Notes under the pieces: model-generated
Seen by the model: the letters and a program-made list of their open reading frames with translations, nothing else
Told to the model about the DNA's origin: nothing
Databases searched by the model: none
Source of the DNA: CAVQRB01 sp963715055
GTDB taxonomy: Bacteria; Pseudomonadota; Alphaproteobacteria; Rhodobacterales; Rhodobacteraceae
Assembly (NCBI GenBank): GCA_963715055.1
Contig: CAVQRB010000012.1
Span: forward strand, 14,944-78,943
Length of the DNA: 64,000 nucleotides
Direction of reading: 5' to 3'
Made by a program: the position numbers and the translations under genes
Shown here: positions 18,898 through 27,506 of the stretch, piece after piece
Layout of the letters: every line of letters starts with the position of its first letter
How positions within the stretch are numbered: the stretch's first letter is position 1

Positions 18898-19742
18898 GCC
18901 GCGTCCCATCCTTCACGAATGCAACGATATCCGTCGCGATAATATGCCTCGGGGCTTTCCGCGAAGTCGCGCCAGACCCGCGTTGCCGCCGCAAGCTCCG
19001 GCAAGCCCCGCCCGAAAGCCTCGATGGTCAGCCAACGGTCGTAGCCGGAGGCTTTGATCGCCCGGAACGTTTCCGCCCAGGGGACATGCCCCCGCCCCGG
19101 GACGCCACGATCGTTTTCCGAGATATGGACATGGACCACCTGGTCTGCATTGCGTGTAAACGCTCCAACCGGATCCCGCTCCTCGAGATTGGCGTGAAAG
19201 GTGTCATACATCGTCTTGATCGCGGGATGGTTCAGCGAAGCCGTATAGGCACAAAGATCATCCATCGTATTGGCGAAATAGGACTCAAAGCGGTTGATCG
19301 CTTCAAGGGCGATCATCACCCCGTTGGACAGCGCGTAATCGCCGACCTTGGCGTGCACCTCGCGTGCCCGGTCGAACTCCGCCGCCGTGGTCCCGGCGCC
19401 GGAAAAATGCCCCAGTGTCTGGTGCAGCGGCCCACCGATTGCATCCGCCCCCAGCGCCGCGGTGCAATCCACACACCACTTGAGATAATCGACCGCCGCC
19501 TGCCGCGTCGCCGGGTCCTCGCTCAGCGGGTTCTTCTCCAGTGTCGGCACCACGGAGATGGCGGTGCGACCCAGCCCCAGCGTATCGAGCATCTTGCCGA
19601 TCGCTGCGTAATCGTCCGGGGAGCCGTCGAACACCGGTATCTCGACCCCATCGTATCCCGTTTTCTTTATGTCCGCGAGCAGCGCCTTGTGCTCCTCCCC
19701 TACGGAGGTTGTCCAAAGCAACATGCAAAATCCGATTTTCAC
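18894..19742 (-). CDS. TIM-barrel protein of the D-tagatose/D-psicose 3-epimerase type
   Basis: Starts either at GTG 19742 (MKIGFC..., the usual family start, GGGGGACGG upstream) or at ATG 19760; I use the former (282 aa). The motifs ALEAINRFESYFANT, YDTFHANLEE, HVHISENDRGVPGRG and a late TIEAFG match the metal ligands and catalytic Glu pair of ketose 3-epimerases. First gene of the operon with the SDR and the aldolase, and divergent from the 19897 gene across a perfect palindrome. Confidence 0.85.
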   Translation of the reverse strand: MKIGFCMLLWTTSVGEEHKALLADIKKTGYDGVEIPVFDGSPDDYAAIGKMLDTLGLGRTAISVVPTLEKNPLSEDPATRQAAVDYLKWCVDCTAALGADAIGGPLHQTLGHFSGAGTTAAEFDRAREVHAKVGDYALSNGVMIALEAINRFESYFANTMDDLCAYTASLNHPAIKTMYDTFHANLEERDPVGAFTRNADQVVHVHISENDRGVPGRGHVPWAETFRAIKASGYDRWLTIEAFGRGLPELAAATRVWRDFAESPEAYYRDGYRCIREGWDAA

Positions 19743-19808
19743 GACCCGTCCCCCCGGCATGTTCCAGCCTAAAGACTATATCTGCATGATGAGGGAAAAC
19801 CAAAGCAA

Positions 19809-19832
19809 TTTCTGACGTGCGCACGTCAGAAA
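19809..19832. promoter_or_regulatory. Perfect 24-bp palindromic operator
   Basis: TTTCTGACGTGC is followed at once by its exact reverse complement. It lies in the divergent promoter between the epimerase-like operon and the TIM-barrel/Gfo-Idh operon. The CG centre and length fit a LacI-family operator, and a LacI-type gene lies 12 kb to the right. One site could control both operons. Confidence 0.75.
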
Positions 19833-19896
19833 ATTGAATACTTTCCGGCTCAGGTGTGCAAGCATGCCGCATCAACGCATGTGTGGGGAGGACACT

Positions 19897-20940
19897 ATGG
19901 CGACAAACACATACCCGAAATTGCATAATGCCATGTGGCCAGGACTGGTCGGCAAAGGCGAAGAAGAGCCGCCGATCAGCCTTGACAGGATGCTGGACCT
20001 GACCGAGGCCGCAGAAGTGGATGGCGTGAAATTCGATGGCGTCGATCTGTTTCTGGCGGACCCGCATACGCCCATCGACGCGGATGACGACACCATCAAG
20101 GCATTGGCGGACAACGTCGGGCGGCGCGGCCTCAAGATCGGATCCGCGGTCGCACCGGTCTGGCCGCCTGTGGGGGGCGGATCGGCCATGGATGAAGGCG
20201 AAGGGCGCGCGGCCTTCCTGAACGCAGTGCGCCGGTCCTGCCATATCATGGGCCGTTTGCGCGATCTGGGCGTACGCGACGGTGGCGTGATCCGGGTGGA
20301 CACCGCGACGGATGTGGCAAGCTGGGCGAAAGATCCCGCCGGCAACACGGCCAAAATGGCCGAAACCATGCGGCAGGCCTGCGACATTGCCGCGGACAGT
20401 GGCGAGAAACTTGCCGCCGAAGGGGAAATCTGCTGGGGCGGAATGCACAGCTGGAAACACATGCTGAACCTGCTCGAGGCGGTGGACCGCCCCGGCACCT
20501 TCGGGTTCCAGGCGGATATGGCGCATACGATGCTTTATGCGCTCGGCTACAACGCGCCAGAGCACCGCCTGCTGCCCGAAGGCTACGACTGGAAGGACCC
20601 GGCAGAGCTGGACAAGGCCATCAAGACCATCACGGATGCCCTGCGCCCATGGACGATCGACTTCCATGTCGCACAGAACGACGGGACGGTGCATGGCAGC
20701 GGCAGTCACGACAAGACAGGTCGGCACTGCATGGCAACGGATCCGAAGGGCAAGCTCGACATAGTCAAACATGCAGGCTTCTGGCTCGACAATCCGGATG
20801 GCACACCAACGAAAGCGATGCGGCACATCTGCTGGGATGGCTGCATGTTCCCCAACGCGGTGCTGGAAGATCAGCAGACATGGAACGACATTCTGGCCAC
20901 GATGATCCGCGTCCGCGACGCCCATGGCTGGCAAGCATAA
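19897..20940 (+). CDS. Sugar phosphate isomerase/epimerase-type TIM-barrel protein
   Basis: 347 aa from the ATG at 19897, preceded by GGGGAGGA. TIM-barrel with conserved acidic/His pairs: KFDGVDLFLADP, AAEGEICWGGMHSWKHM (Glu), GFQADMAHTM (Asp/His), DFHVAQNDG (His) and HICWDG. Less like the classical epimerases than the other two barrels in the window. Ten bases upstream of a Gfo/Idh gene with which it surely forms a unit. Confidence 0.82.
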   Translation: MATNTYPKLHNAMWPGLVGKGEEEPPISLDRMLDLTEAAEVDGVKFDGVDLFLADPHTPIDADDDTIKALADNVGRRGLKIGSAVAPVWPPVGGGSAMDEGEGRAAFLNAVRRSCHIMGRLRDLGVRDGGVIRVDTATDVASWAKDPAGNTAKMAETMRQACDIAADSGEKLAAEGEICWGGMHSWKHMLNLLEAVDRPGTFGFQADMAHTMLYALGYNAPEHRLLPEGYDWKDPAELDKAIKTITDALRPWTIDFHVAQNDGTVHGSGSHDKTGRHCMATDPKGKLDIVKHAGFWLDNPDGTPTKAMRHICWDGCMFPNAVLEDQQTWNDILATMIRVRDAHGWQA

Positions 20941-20950
20941 GGAGGCTCGC

Positions 20951-22087
20951 ATGACAAAACCGAAACTGAGAATTGGCATGGTAGGCTACGGATTCATGGG
21001 GCGCACCCATTCCAACGCCTTTCTGACGGCGCCACGGTTTTTCGACCTGCCCCGGCAGCCGGAACTGACCGCGATCTGCGCCCGCGACCGAGGCCGCGCC
21101 GAAGCCTTCGCCCAGAACTGGGGCTACGGATCGGTCGAGACCGACTGGAAGGCGCTCGTCGCGCGCGATGATATCGATCTGATCGACATTGCCGCCCCGA
21201 ACGACACGCATATGGAAATCGCAATTGCCGCCGCGCAGGCGGGAAAGATGGTCATGTGTGAAAAGCCCCTGGGTCGCTCCAGCGCGGAAAGCCAGAAGAT
21301 GGTGGACGCGGTCGAGAAAGCGGGCGTGGCCAATATGGTCTGGTACAATTACCGGCGCATCCCTGCGGTTTCACTGGCCAAGCAGCTGATCGACGATGGC
21401 CAGCTTGGGCGCATCTTCCATTACCGCGCCAAGTTCCTCCAGGACTGGACGATTTCGGCCGATCTGCCGCAGGGCGGTGAAGGGCTTTGGCGCCTCGACA
21501 AGGCGGTGGCAGGCAGCGGCGTGACGGGTGATTTGCTTGCACATTGCATCGACACGGCCATGTGGTTGAACGGTGGCATCGACAAGGTCACGGCCATGAC
21601 CGAAACCTTCGTCAAGGAGCGGGCACATACGCTCACCGGCAAGGTCGAACCGGTGGGTATCGATGACGCCTGCGCCTTCTTGGGTCGGTTCTCGAACGGC
21701 TCGCTTGCGACCTTCGAATCCACGCGTTACGCGCGCGGGCACAAGGCGCTTTATACGCTGGAGATCAACGGGGAGCATGGGTCGATCTTCTGGGACCTGC
21801 ACGACCTACACCGGCTGGAGTATTTCGATCACCGCGATGAGGGCCTCACGCGCGGCTGGCGGTCGGTACACGTGACAGACGGCGATCATCCCTACATGGA
21901 CAAATGGTGGGTGCCGGGTCTGTCGATCGGCTACGACGAGAGTTTCACGCATCAGGCGGCGGACTTCATCATGGGGCTCGACGGCAAGGCAGCCGCACCG
22001 ACCTTTGCGGATGCGTTGAAGACCGACAAGGTGACGGATGCGGTCCTGAAATCCGCCGAAACCGGGCGATGGGAAACCGCAACCTGA
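20951..22087 (+). CDS. Gfo/Idh/MocA family oxidoreductase
   Basis: 378 aa, ATG at 20951 after AAGGAGG. Rossmann motif GMVGYGFMGRTHSNA, then IAAPNDTHMEIA and CEKPLGRS, and in the second domain GVTGDLLAHCIDTAMWL with the catalytic Asp/His. The HSNAF opening is typical of members that act on inositols or glycosides. Paired with the upstream TIM-barrel gene. Confidence 0.92.
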   Translation: MTKPKLRIGMVGYGFMGRTHSNAFLTAPRFFDLPRQPELTAICARDRGRAEAFAQNWGYGSVETDWKALVARDDIDLIDIAAPNDTHMEIAIAAAQAGKMVMCEKPLGRSSAESQKMVDAVEKAGVANMVWYNYRRIPAVSLAKQLIDDGQLGRIFHYRAKFLQDWTISADLPQGGEGLWRLDKAVAGSGVTGDLLAHCIDTAMWLNGGIDKVTAMTETFVKERAHTLTGKVEPVGIDDACAFLGRFSNGSLATFESTRYARGHKALYTLEINGEHGSIFWDLHDLHRLEYFDHRDEGLTRGWRSVHVTDGDHPYMDKWWVPGLSIGYDESFTHQAADFIMGLDGKAAAPTFADALKTDKVTDAVLKSAETGRWETAT

Positions 22088-22182
22088 GCGTCACAGCCAA
22101 TAATCGTGCTGCATAGGCCCCCGGTTGGCCTATGCGCATCGCGCCCTATATCGACGGATACGAACGATATTTGGATGCGGAG

Positions 22183-22741
22183 ATGGCCATGAGAAAACTA
22201 CGCGCAACCGCCTTGGTTGCCGGCATGCTTTTTGAACTCCCCGGTTCTTGCGGAGTATTTTGATCTGGAAACCTTCGAGGGCGGTGCAGAACAGCGGTGG
22301 GAGTTCATCACGGATGGCGTGATGGGCGGCGTCTCCGAAGGCAGCGCCGTCATAGGCATCATCGATGGCGATCCCGGCATCCGACTGACCGGCACTGTGA
22401 GCACAAGGAACAATGGTGGCTTCCTTCAGGCCCGACGCATGCTACCGGATGGTCTGCCGGACGATACCGAAGGTTTCGTGCTGGATCTGCGCGGCAACGG
22501 CCAGACCTATTATGTTTTTCTCCGGACGAGGGAGATGACCCGTCCCTGGTATTACTACAACGCGGGTTTTGAGGCGAAACCCTCCTGGCAGACCGTCCGC
22601 CTCCCGCTGAACGCGTTCAAAAGATCCCATGCGCATCTCGCCGAGGAGATCTCACCTGCGGAGATCATCAGCATCGGGTTGTTCGCCTATGGGCAGGACT
22701 TTGACGCGGATCTGATGGTGCGCAAGATCAGCCTGTACTAG
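22183..22741 (+). pseudogene. CIA30-domain exported protein, one-base frameshift
   Basis: From ATG 22183 the frame encodes a signal peptide (MRKLRATALVAGML) but stops soon after. The CIA30 domain is in another frame (FDLETFEGG; WEFITDGVMGGVSEG; PWYYYNAGFEAKPSWQTVRL). Removing one T from the TTTTT run at 22227-22231 joins them as GMLLNSPVLA-EYFDL, a perfect cleavage site. The family was named for complex I assembly, but bacterial members are poorly understood. The break is either a true mutation or a sequencing error. Its stop overlaps the convergent cupin gene. Confidence 0.8.
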
Positions 22742-23145
22742 CGCCGCGCCCGCAAGTCCTTCCAGGGGCTTTCCTCCGCCACATCGACCAGTTCGTAGCC
22801 TGCATTACCGACACAAGGCCCAAGAATCGCCAGCAGCTGCGCTTGCTCGTCGCCGACATTGAAACTTGCGTGCACCACATCTGCACCAATGAAGACGCTG
22901 TCGCCCGGGCCCAGAATGCGTTTCTCCTGATCGAGCCACTGCTCGACCCTGCCTGACATGACGTAGATCACCTCTTCCTGATCGGGGTGTTTGTGGAAGT
23001 CATGCCCCTCGCCGGGGGAAATGCTGACCTCGATCACCGTCAGGTTCCGTGCACCCGTTGCCGGCGGGCTGCTCATCCATCGCAGTTTGCCCCAGGCCAG
23101 CTCTTCCGCCGGCGTCTCACGTGACATCATGAAAGTTCCGCTCAT
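22738..23145 (-). CDS. Cupin-domain protein
   Basis: 135 aa single-domain cupin. Motif 1 is present as GEGHDFHKHPDQEEVIYVMSG (metal His/His/Glu), motif 2 as LGPGDSVFIGADVVHAS (His). Small cupins bind sugars or act as isomerases or sensors. Last gene of the long leftward ABC/kinase operon, three bases after the PEP-hydrolase-like gene. Confidence 0.88.
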   Translation of the reverse strand: MSGTFMMSRETPAEELAWGKLRWMSSPPATGARNLTVIEVSISPGEGHDFHKHPDQEEVIYVMSGRVEQWLDQEKRILGPGDSVFIGADVVHASFNVGDEQAQLLAILGPCVGNAGYELVDVAEESPWKDLRARR

Positions 23146-23148
23146 GCT

Positions 23149-23982
23149 CTACACCTTCCCTATATCGACGAAAGCCTGCATCTGCGCGGTCAGTGCCTTC
23201 TCGCTCGGCAAGCGCTCCATTGAACTGGCGCCGTAAAAGCCATGGCATCCCGTGCTGCGATCCAGCACGAAGGCCGCATCTTCCGGCATGGAAATCGGCC
23301 CTCCGTGGCAGAGCACGATCACATCTTCACGCACCTGCCGGGCTGCATCGATGATGGCATCGATGGCGGGCACGCAGTCTTCGAGCGAGAGGGCCGTACC
23401 CGCGCCGATGTCCCCGCCCGTGGTCAGACCCATGTGGGCGACAACGACATCCGCGCCCGCTTCGGTCATTGCGACCGCTTCATCAGGGTTGAACACATAA
23501 GGGGTCGTGAGCATGTCGCGCGCATGGGCCGCGCGGATCAGATCGACCTCCAGCCCATATCCCATGCCGGTTTCCTCGAGATTTGCGCGGAACATGCCAT
23601 CGATGAGACCGACGGTCGGGAAATTCTGCACCCCGGAAAAGCCTAAGGCGATCAGATCGTCCAGAAACTTGTCGCGCAGCATGAAAGGGTCGGTGCCGTT
23701 CACCCCCGCCAATACAGGCGTATCCTTCACCACGGGCAGAACTTCGCGCGCCATGTCGACGACGATCTCGTTTGCGTTGCCATAGGCGAGCAGACCCGCA
23801 AGCGAGCCGCGCCCCGCCATCCGGTAGCGCCCGGAGTTGTAGATCACGATCAGATCGACGCCACCCGCCTCTTCGCAGCGCGCAGAGAGGCCCGTCCCGG
23901 CGCCGCCGCCGATGATCGGGCGACCGGCCTCGATCTTGGCGCGCAAGCGGGCGAGAATGGTGCTGCGGGGGATACGTGGCAT
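23149..23982 (-). CDS. PEP-hydrolase-like TIM-barrel protein
   Basis: 277 aa, ATG 23982 sharing one base with the upstream stop. PF09370-type barrel: GGGAGTGLSARCEEAGGVDL near the N-terminus, GVNGTDPF, GFSGVQNFPTVGLIDG, and C-terminal CHGGPISMPEDA with GFYGASSMERLP. Members are found next to Tm-1-like proteins, as here; the reaction they catalyse is unproven. Probable catabolic role with the kinase upstream. Confidence 0.85.
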   Translation of the reverse strand: MPRIPRSTILARLRAKIEAGRPIIGGGAGTGLSARCEEAGGVDLIVIYNSGRYRMAGRGSLAGLLAYGNANEIVVDMAREVLPVVKDTPVLAGVNGTDPFMLRDKFLDDLIALGFSGVQNFPTVGLIDGMFRANLEETGMGYGLEVDLIRAAHARDMLTTPYVFNPDEAVAMTEAGADVVVAHMGLTTGGDIGAGTALSLEDCVPAIDAIIDAARQVREDVIVLCHGGPISMPEDAAFVLDRSTGCHGFYGASSMERLPSEKALTAQMQAFVDIGKV

Positions 23983-25190
23983 CAAAGGCCTCCGGCTATG
24001 CTGTGGAATTCGGAGAAAGCGACGTCGGCGAATTCGGACGTATTGATGTTGTGCGGCACACGTATCACCCGGCGCGCGTCGGAGAGTTGCACATGAGCCT
24101 CGATTGCATCGAAGAGCGCTGCATCCGCCTCCGGATCGTGGAACGGTTGACCCGGTGCGTCAAGGGCGCTCACGCCGCCTTCCGGGATCAGAAAGCGCAC
24201 CGGGCCAGCCATCCGGTTGAGGCGGCCCGCGATCCATTCCCCGAAGCTCCGGTTTTCCTCTGGCGACGTGCGCATGAGCGTGACCTGCGGATTGTGGACA
24301 TGAAAGAGCCGCCCCTCGAACGCCCTTGGCACCGTGTCGCGCGGCCCGAAATTGACCATGTCGAGCGCTCCGCAAGACCCGACATAGGGCACCTTTTTCC
24401 GGATCACCGCGCCCATGCGGTCGTCGGTTGCGGGAAATATGCCACCGACCAGCATGTCGGCCACCTCGGTCGTCGTGAGGTCGATCACCGCGCCGATCAT
24501 CCCGGCGTCCACCAGATGTTCCATCGACTGACCGCCGGTGCCGGTCGCGTGGAAAACGATTGCATCGCGGTCTGGAGCCAATGCCTGCGCGATGCGAGAG
24601 ACAGAATGCGTCGTCACCCCGAACATCGTCAAGCCGACGGCGGGGCGCTGATCCTCGCCCGGCAACCCGGCGGCATGCTGCATCATCCCTGCCATGGCGT
24701 GCGCCGCATTGCCCAGAATCCGGCTGGAGATGCGGTTGATCCCCTGAATATCGGCAACGGAGTAGACCATGTTGATATCGCTCGCCCCGATGTATCCTGC
24801 GACATTGCCGCTGGCGACAGTAGAAACCAGCACCTTGGGCAGACCTATGGCCAAGGCGCGCATCGCCGGGGCCACCAGCGCCGTGCCACCGGAGCCGCCC
24901 GCGCCGATCATGCCGCCGATCCAATCCGCTTGACGCACATAGGCCTCAAAGGCCCGCGCCATTGCCGCGATTGCCGCGCCCCGATCAGTGTTCTTCATGA
25001 CCGCGGCGGCACCGTCGGGGTGATGATCCGCAACCTGAGCCGCCGAGACATCCGTTTTGCCGCGCGGACCGGAACCTGTGCTCAGGTCAATGGTGCGGAC
25101 GTTCACCCCGGCGTCGCGCAGACGGTCCGCGATAAATGTCAGTTCCTCAGCCTTGGTATCAAAGGTACCGGCGACAGCGACGAAGGTCAC
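23982..25190 (-). CDS. Tm-1-like ATP-binding (UPF0261) protein
   Basis: 402 aa. The frame opens at 25304, but the GTG at 25190 overlaps the PfkB stop (GTGA) and gives the usual start VAVAGTFDTKAEEL. UPF0261 signatures: GTFDTK, IGGMIGAGGSGGTALVAPAM, GMTQHAAG-like MMQHAAG, and FHATGTGGQSMEHL (ATP/phosphate-binding loop). Relatives include the N-terminal half of the plant Tm-1 resistance protein. Activity in bacteria is not established. Confidence 0.87.
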   Translation of the reverse strand: MTFVAVAGTFDTKAEELTFIADRLRDAGVNVRTIDLSTGSGPRGKTDVSAAQVADHHPDGAAAVMKNTDRGAAIAAMARAFEAYVRQADWIGGMIGAGGSGGTALVAPAMRALAIGLPKVLVSTVASGNVAGYIGASDINMVYSVADIQGINRISSRILGNAAHAMAGMMQHAAGLPGEDQRPAVGLTMFGVTTHSVSRIAQALAPDRDAIVFHATGTGGQSMEHLVDAGMIGAVIDLTTTEVADMLVGGIFPATDDRMGAVIRKKVPYVGSCGALDMVNFGPRDTVPRAFEGRLFHVHNPQVTLMRTSPEENRSFGEWIAGRLNRMAGPVRFLIPEGGVSALDAPGQPFHDPEADAALFDAIEAHVQLSDARRVIRVPHNINTSEFADVAFSEFHSIAGGL

Positions 25191-26131
25191 GCCGCCCGCC
25201 ACGCCGCCATCGCCGCTTCGGTCTGCGCGCGGTCGATGATGCCTGCGTCCGAGCCGAGGCCCGAAGCAACCAGAGAGGCAGCCGCCGTGCCAAGATGCCC
25301 GCATTCAAGCAAGGATCGGTTGTCCGCCAATCCCGCGATGAAACCTGCCGTATAGGCATCGCCGCAACCGGTCGTATCCACGACTTCGATCGCATAGGCC
25401 GGTACATGAACCCGGTCGTCGCCATCGGCGATGATCGAGCCTTCGGCGCCCATGGTGAGCACGCAGCACTTCACGCCACGGCTCTGGAAAAAGTGTATGT
25501 TTGCCTCCACACCGGCGACCCCGGAAAGGATCTCCGCCTCTTCGATGGACGGAACGAAATAGTCGATATGGGGCAGCAGAGGCTCCACGAATTCCCACGT
25601 GTCAGGCCCGGCACCGACCAGATCCCAGGTCGTGACGCAGCCCGCTTGCTGCGCGGCCTGCAGCAAGCGCCGTGAAGGCTCGCCGTCCATTTTCGCAAGC
25701 AGACCGGTTCCCCCCAGATGCAGGAAACGGCAATCCAGCACATCAGGCAGAATGTCGGGCGCGACATCGAAATGATCCGAAGCGCCCCTGCAATGCAACG
25801 CCGGGCGTTCGCCGTTCGCCCTGACATTGAGAATGGTGGCGGAGGTTTCCACCCCTTCGATCTGTCGCATCAACCGGCAGTCGATCCCGACCTTCTGCAT
25901 GTGATTGAGCACGAAATCGGCTTTCTCATCATCCCCCACCGCGCCAACGGCCTGACAGTTCAGGCCGAGCTTGGCCAGATCCACGACCGTGCCGCCTGCC
26001 GTACCGGCAACGGTCAGGCGGATCTCATCGATGAACTCCACATTGCCGCCGGGGGGAATGCGCTCGACCGGTCGGCCCAGAACATCGAGGATATAGAGGC
26101 CCACCACGCTGACATCGAATTTTCGACTCAC
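25187..26131 (-). CDS. PfkB-family carbohydrate kinase
   Basis: 314 aa from GTG 26131, which overlaps the preceding stop (GTGA); the longer frame to 26368 would cover the membrane-protein gene. Ribokinase fold: AGTAGGTVVDLAKLG near the start (the family's GG..N..A..L..LG with Asn replaced), QAVGAVGDDEKADFV, and the ATP/catalytic signature DTTGCGDAYTAGFIAGL. It would phosphorylate the sugar brought in by the ABC transporter of the same operon. Confidence 0.9.
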   Translation of the reverse strand: MSRKFDVSVVGLYILDVLGRPVERIPPGGNVEFIDEIRLTVAGTAGGTVVDLAKLGLNCQAVGAVGDDEKADFVLNHMQKVGIDCRLMRQIEGVETSATILNVRANGERPALHCRGASDHFDVAPDILPDVLDCRFLHLGGTGLLAKMDGEPSRRLLQAAQQAGCVTTWDLVGAGPDTWEFVEPLLPHIDYFVPSIEEAEILSGVAGVEANIHFFQSRGVKCCVLTMGAEGSIIADGDDRVHVPAYAIEVVDTTGCGDAYTAGFIAGLADNRSLLECGHLGTAAASLVASGLGSDAGIIDRAQTEAAMAAWRAA

Positions 26132-26415
26132 CTCAGGGTCTCCAGATATCCGACATACAAGAATGCCGTCCCGATCCCGAGGGCCGCCGCCGCGGCCAGC
26201 ACGATCAACACGATCAACGCCACGTTCAAGAGCTTTCGGGCCGGAACGCCTTCCCGGCAAAAGGGCACGAGATTGAACACCAGCGCGCCGATCACCACCG
26301 TGACGCAGCCAATCGAAAAGAGCGTGAGCGAAAACGGCTGGAAGATCGCCAGTATGGACAGGACGCATAGCCCGATGATGAGACGTTCGACCAGCTTTGC
26401 CTGAGATGCTGTCAT
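26128..26415 (-). CDS. Small membrane protein of the sugar ABC operon (95 aa)
   Basis: ATG 26415 overlaps the ATPase stop; its own stop overlaps the kinase start. Three hydrophobic segments (LIIGLCVLSILAIFQPF; LFSIGCVTVVIGALVF; VALIVLIVLAAAAALGIGTA), so an inner-membrane protein. Its place, right after transporter genes, mirrors the small membrane protein of rhizobial glycerol ABC operons, though the sequence is different. Perhaps an accessory subunit of the transporter. Confidence 0.7.
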   Translation of the reverse strand: MTASQAKLVERLIIGLCVLSILAIFQPFSLTLFSIGCVTVVIGALVFNLVPFCREGVPARKLLNVALIVLIVLAAAAALGIGTAFLYVGYLETLR

Positions 26416-27506
26416 TGGGTCCTCAACACTTGTTGGTCTTCGGTAAACACATGGGTAACGCCGGGCGGGAAGCGCGTATGCACGCGATCTCCTTCCGCAT
26501 GCGGCACCCGCCAATCGGTCACCAGCCGCAATTCCTGATGACCATCCTTGAGATGGATCAGCGTTTCCGCGCCCATGGGCTCCACCATGTCGATCACCGT
26601 CGAGAGCCCATCGTCGGCGGACTCCCTGCTGATCTCCAGATTGCGAGGGCGCACCCCCAGCGTGACTTGCGTGCCGGGTGCCAATTCCTGGATCCGGCCG
26701 TCAACCATGATGGTCATGCTTTGCCCGCCTTTTACGGAAAAGCTGGCCTTGCCGTCACCATGCGTCGCCGTCAGCGTCGCGGGCAGCAGGTTCATCTGAG
26801 GGGTGCCGATAAAACCTGCCACGAAGAGATTGCTGGGCTTTTGAAACACATTATGCGGCGTATCGACCTGCTCCACCCGCCCGTCGCGCATGACGGCAAT
26901 GCGGTCCGCCATCGTGAGCGCCTCGAGCTGGTCATGGGTCACGATCACGGTGGGGCGGCTGAGTTCCTGAAGGACCTCCTTGATCTCTCCACGCATTTCC
27001 TCGCGCAGTTGCACATCCAGACGGGACAGCGGCTCATCGAAGAGAAAACAGGTGGGGTCGCGAATGATCGACCGCCCGACGGCGACCCGCTGCTTTTCGC
27101 CTTCGGCCAGTTGCCCCGGAGTCCGCTTGAGGATTTTCCCCAACTGCAAGGTGTCCGACACCCGTTTGACCCGCTGGCCGATCTCGGCGCCCGACAGCCC
27201 TTCCGCATAGAGCGGAAAGGCAAGGTTCTCCGCGACCGTAAGACTTGGATAAAGCGCGTAGAACTGGAACGACATGGCCACATTGCGCTCGCGAGGCGGC
27301 AGGTCGTTGACCCGCTTGCCCTGCAGCACGACATCGCCCTCGGTGGCATATTCCAACCCGGCGATCATTCGCAGCGTGGTTGTCTTGCCGCAGCCCGATG
27401 GCCCCAGAAGGCACAGGACTTCGCCATCCCCAACGTCGAAGTTGATCGTGTCAACCGCGGTCAGGTCACCGAAGCGCTTGGTCAGGTTCTTGAGTTCTAT
27501 CGTCAT
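26412..27506 (-). CDS. Sugar ABC transporter ATPase with degenerate signature motif
   Basis: 364 aa from ATG 27506, which overlaps the permease stop. Walker A GPSGCGKTTT, Q-loop SFQFYALYP, Walker B CFLFDEP and H-loop VTHDQLEAL are all intact, but the signature motif is LAEGEKQRV instead of LSGGQ/LSGGE. C-terminal TOBE-type regulatory region. It is the second ATPase gene of this transporter; the other has the complementary defect, so they probably form a heterodimer. Confidence 0.92.
   Translation of the reverse strand: MTIELKNLTKRFGDLTAVDTINFDVGDGEVLCLLGPSGCGKTTTLRMIAGLEYATEGDVVLQGKRVNDLPPRERNVAMSFQFYALYPSLTVAENLAFPLYAEGLSGAEIGQRVKRVSDTLQLGKILKRTPGQLAEGEKQRVAVGRSIIRDPTCFLFDEPLSRLDVQLREEMRGEIKEVLQELSRPTVIVTHDQLEALTMADRIAVMRDGRVEQVDTPHNVFQKPSNLFVAGFIGTPQMNLLPATLTATHGDGKASFSVKGGQSMTIMVDGRIQELAPGTQVTLGVRPRNLEISRESADDGLSTVIDMVEPMGAETLIHLKDGHQELRLVTDWRVPHAEGDRVHTRFPPGVTHVFTEDQQVLRTQ

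Noticed and set aside
19303..20979. 558-codon minus-strand frame spanning the divergent promoter
   Set aside because: Antisense to the TIM-barrel gene and out of frame with the epimerase-like gene; it would also cross the operator.
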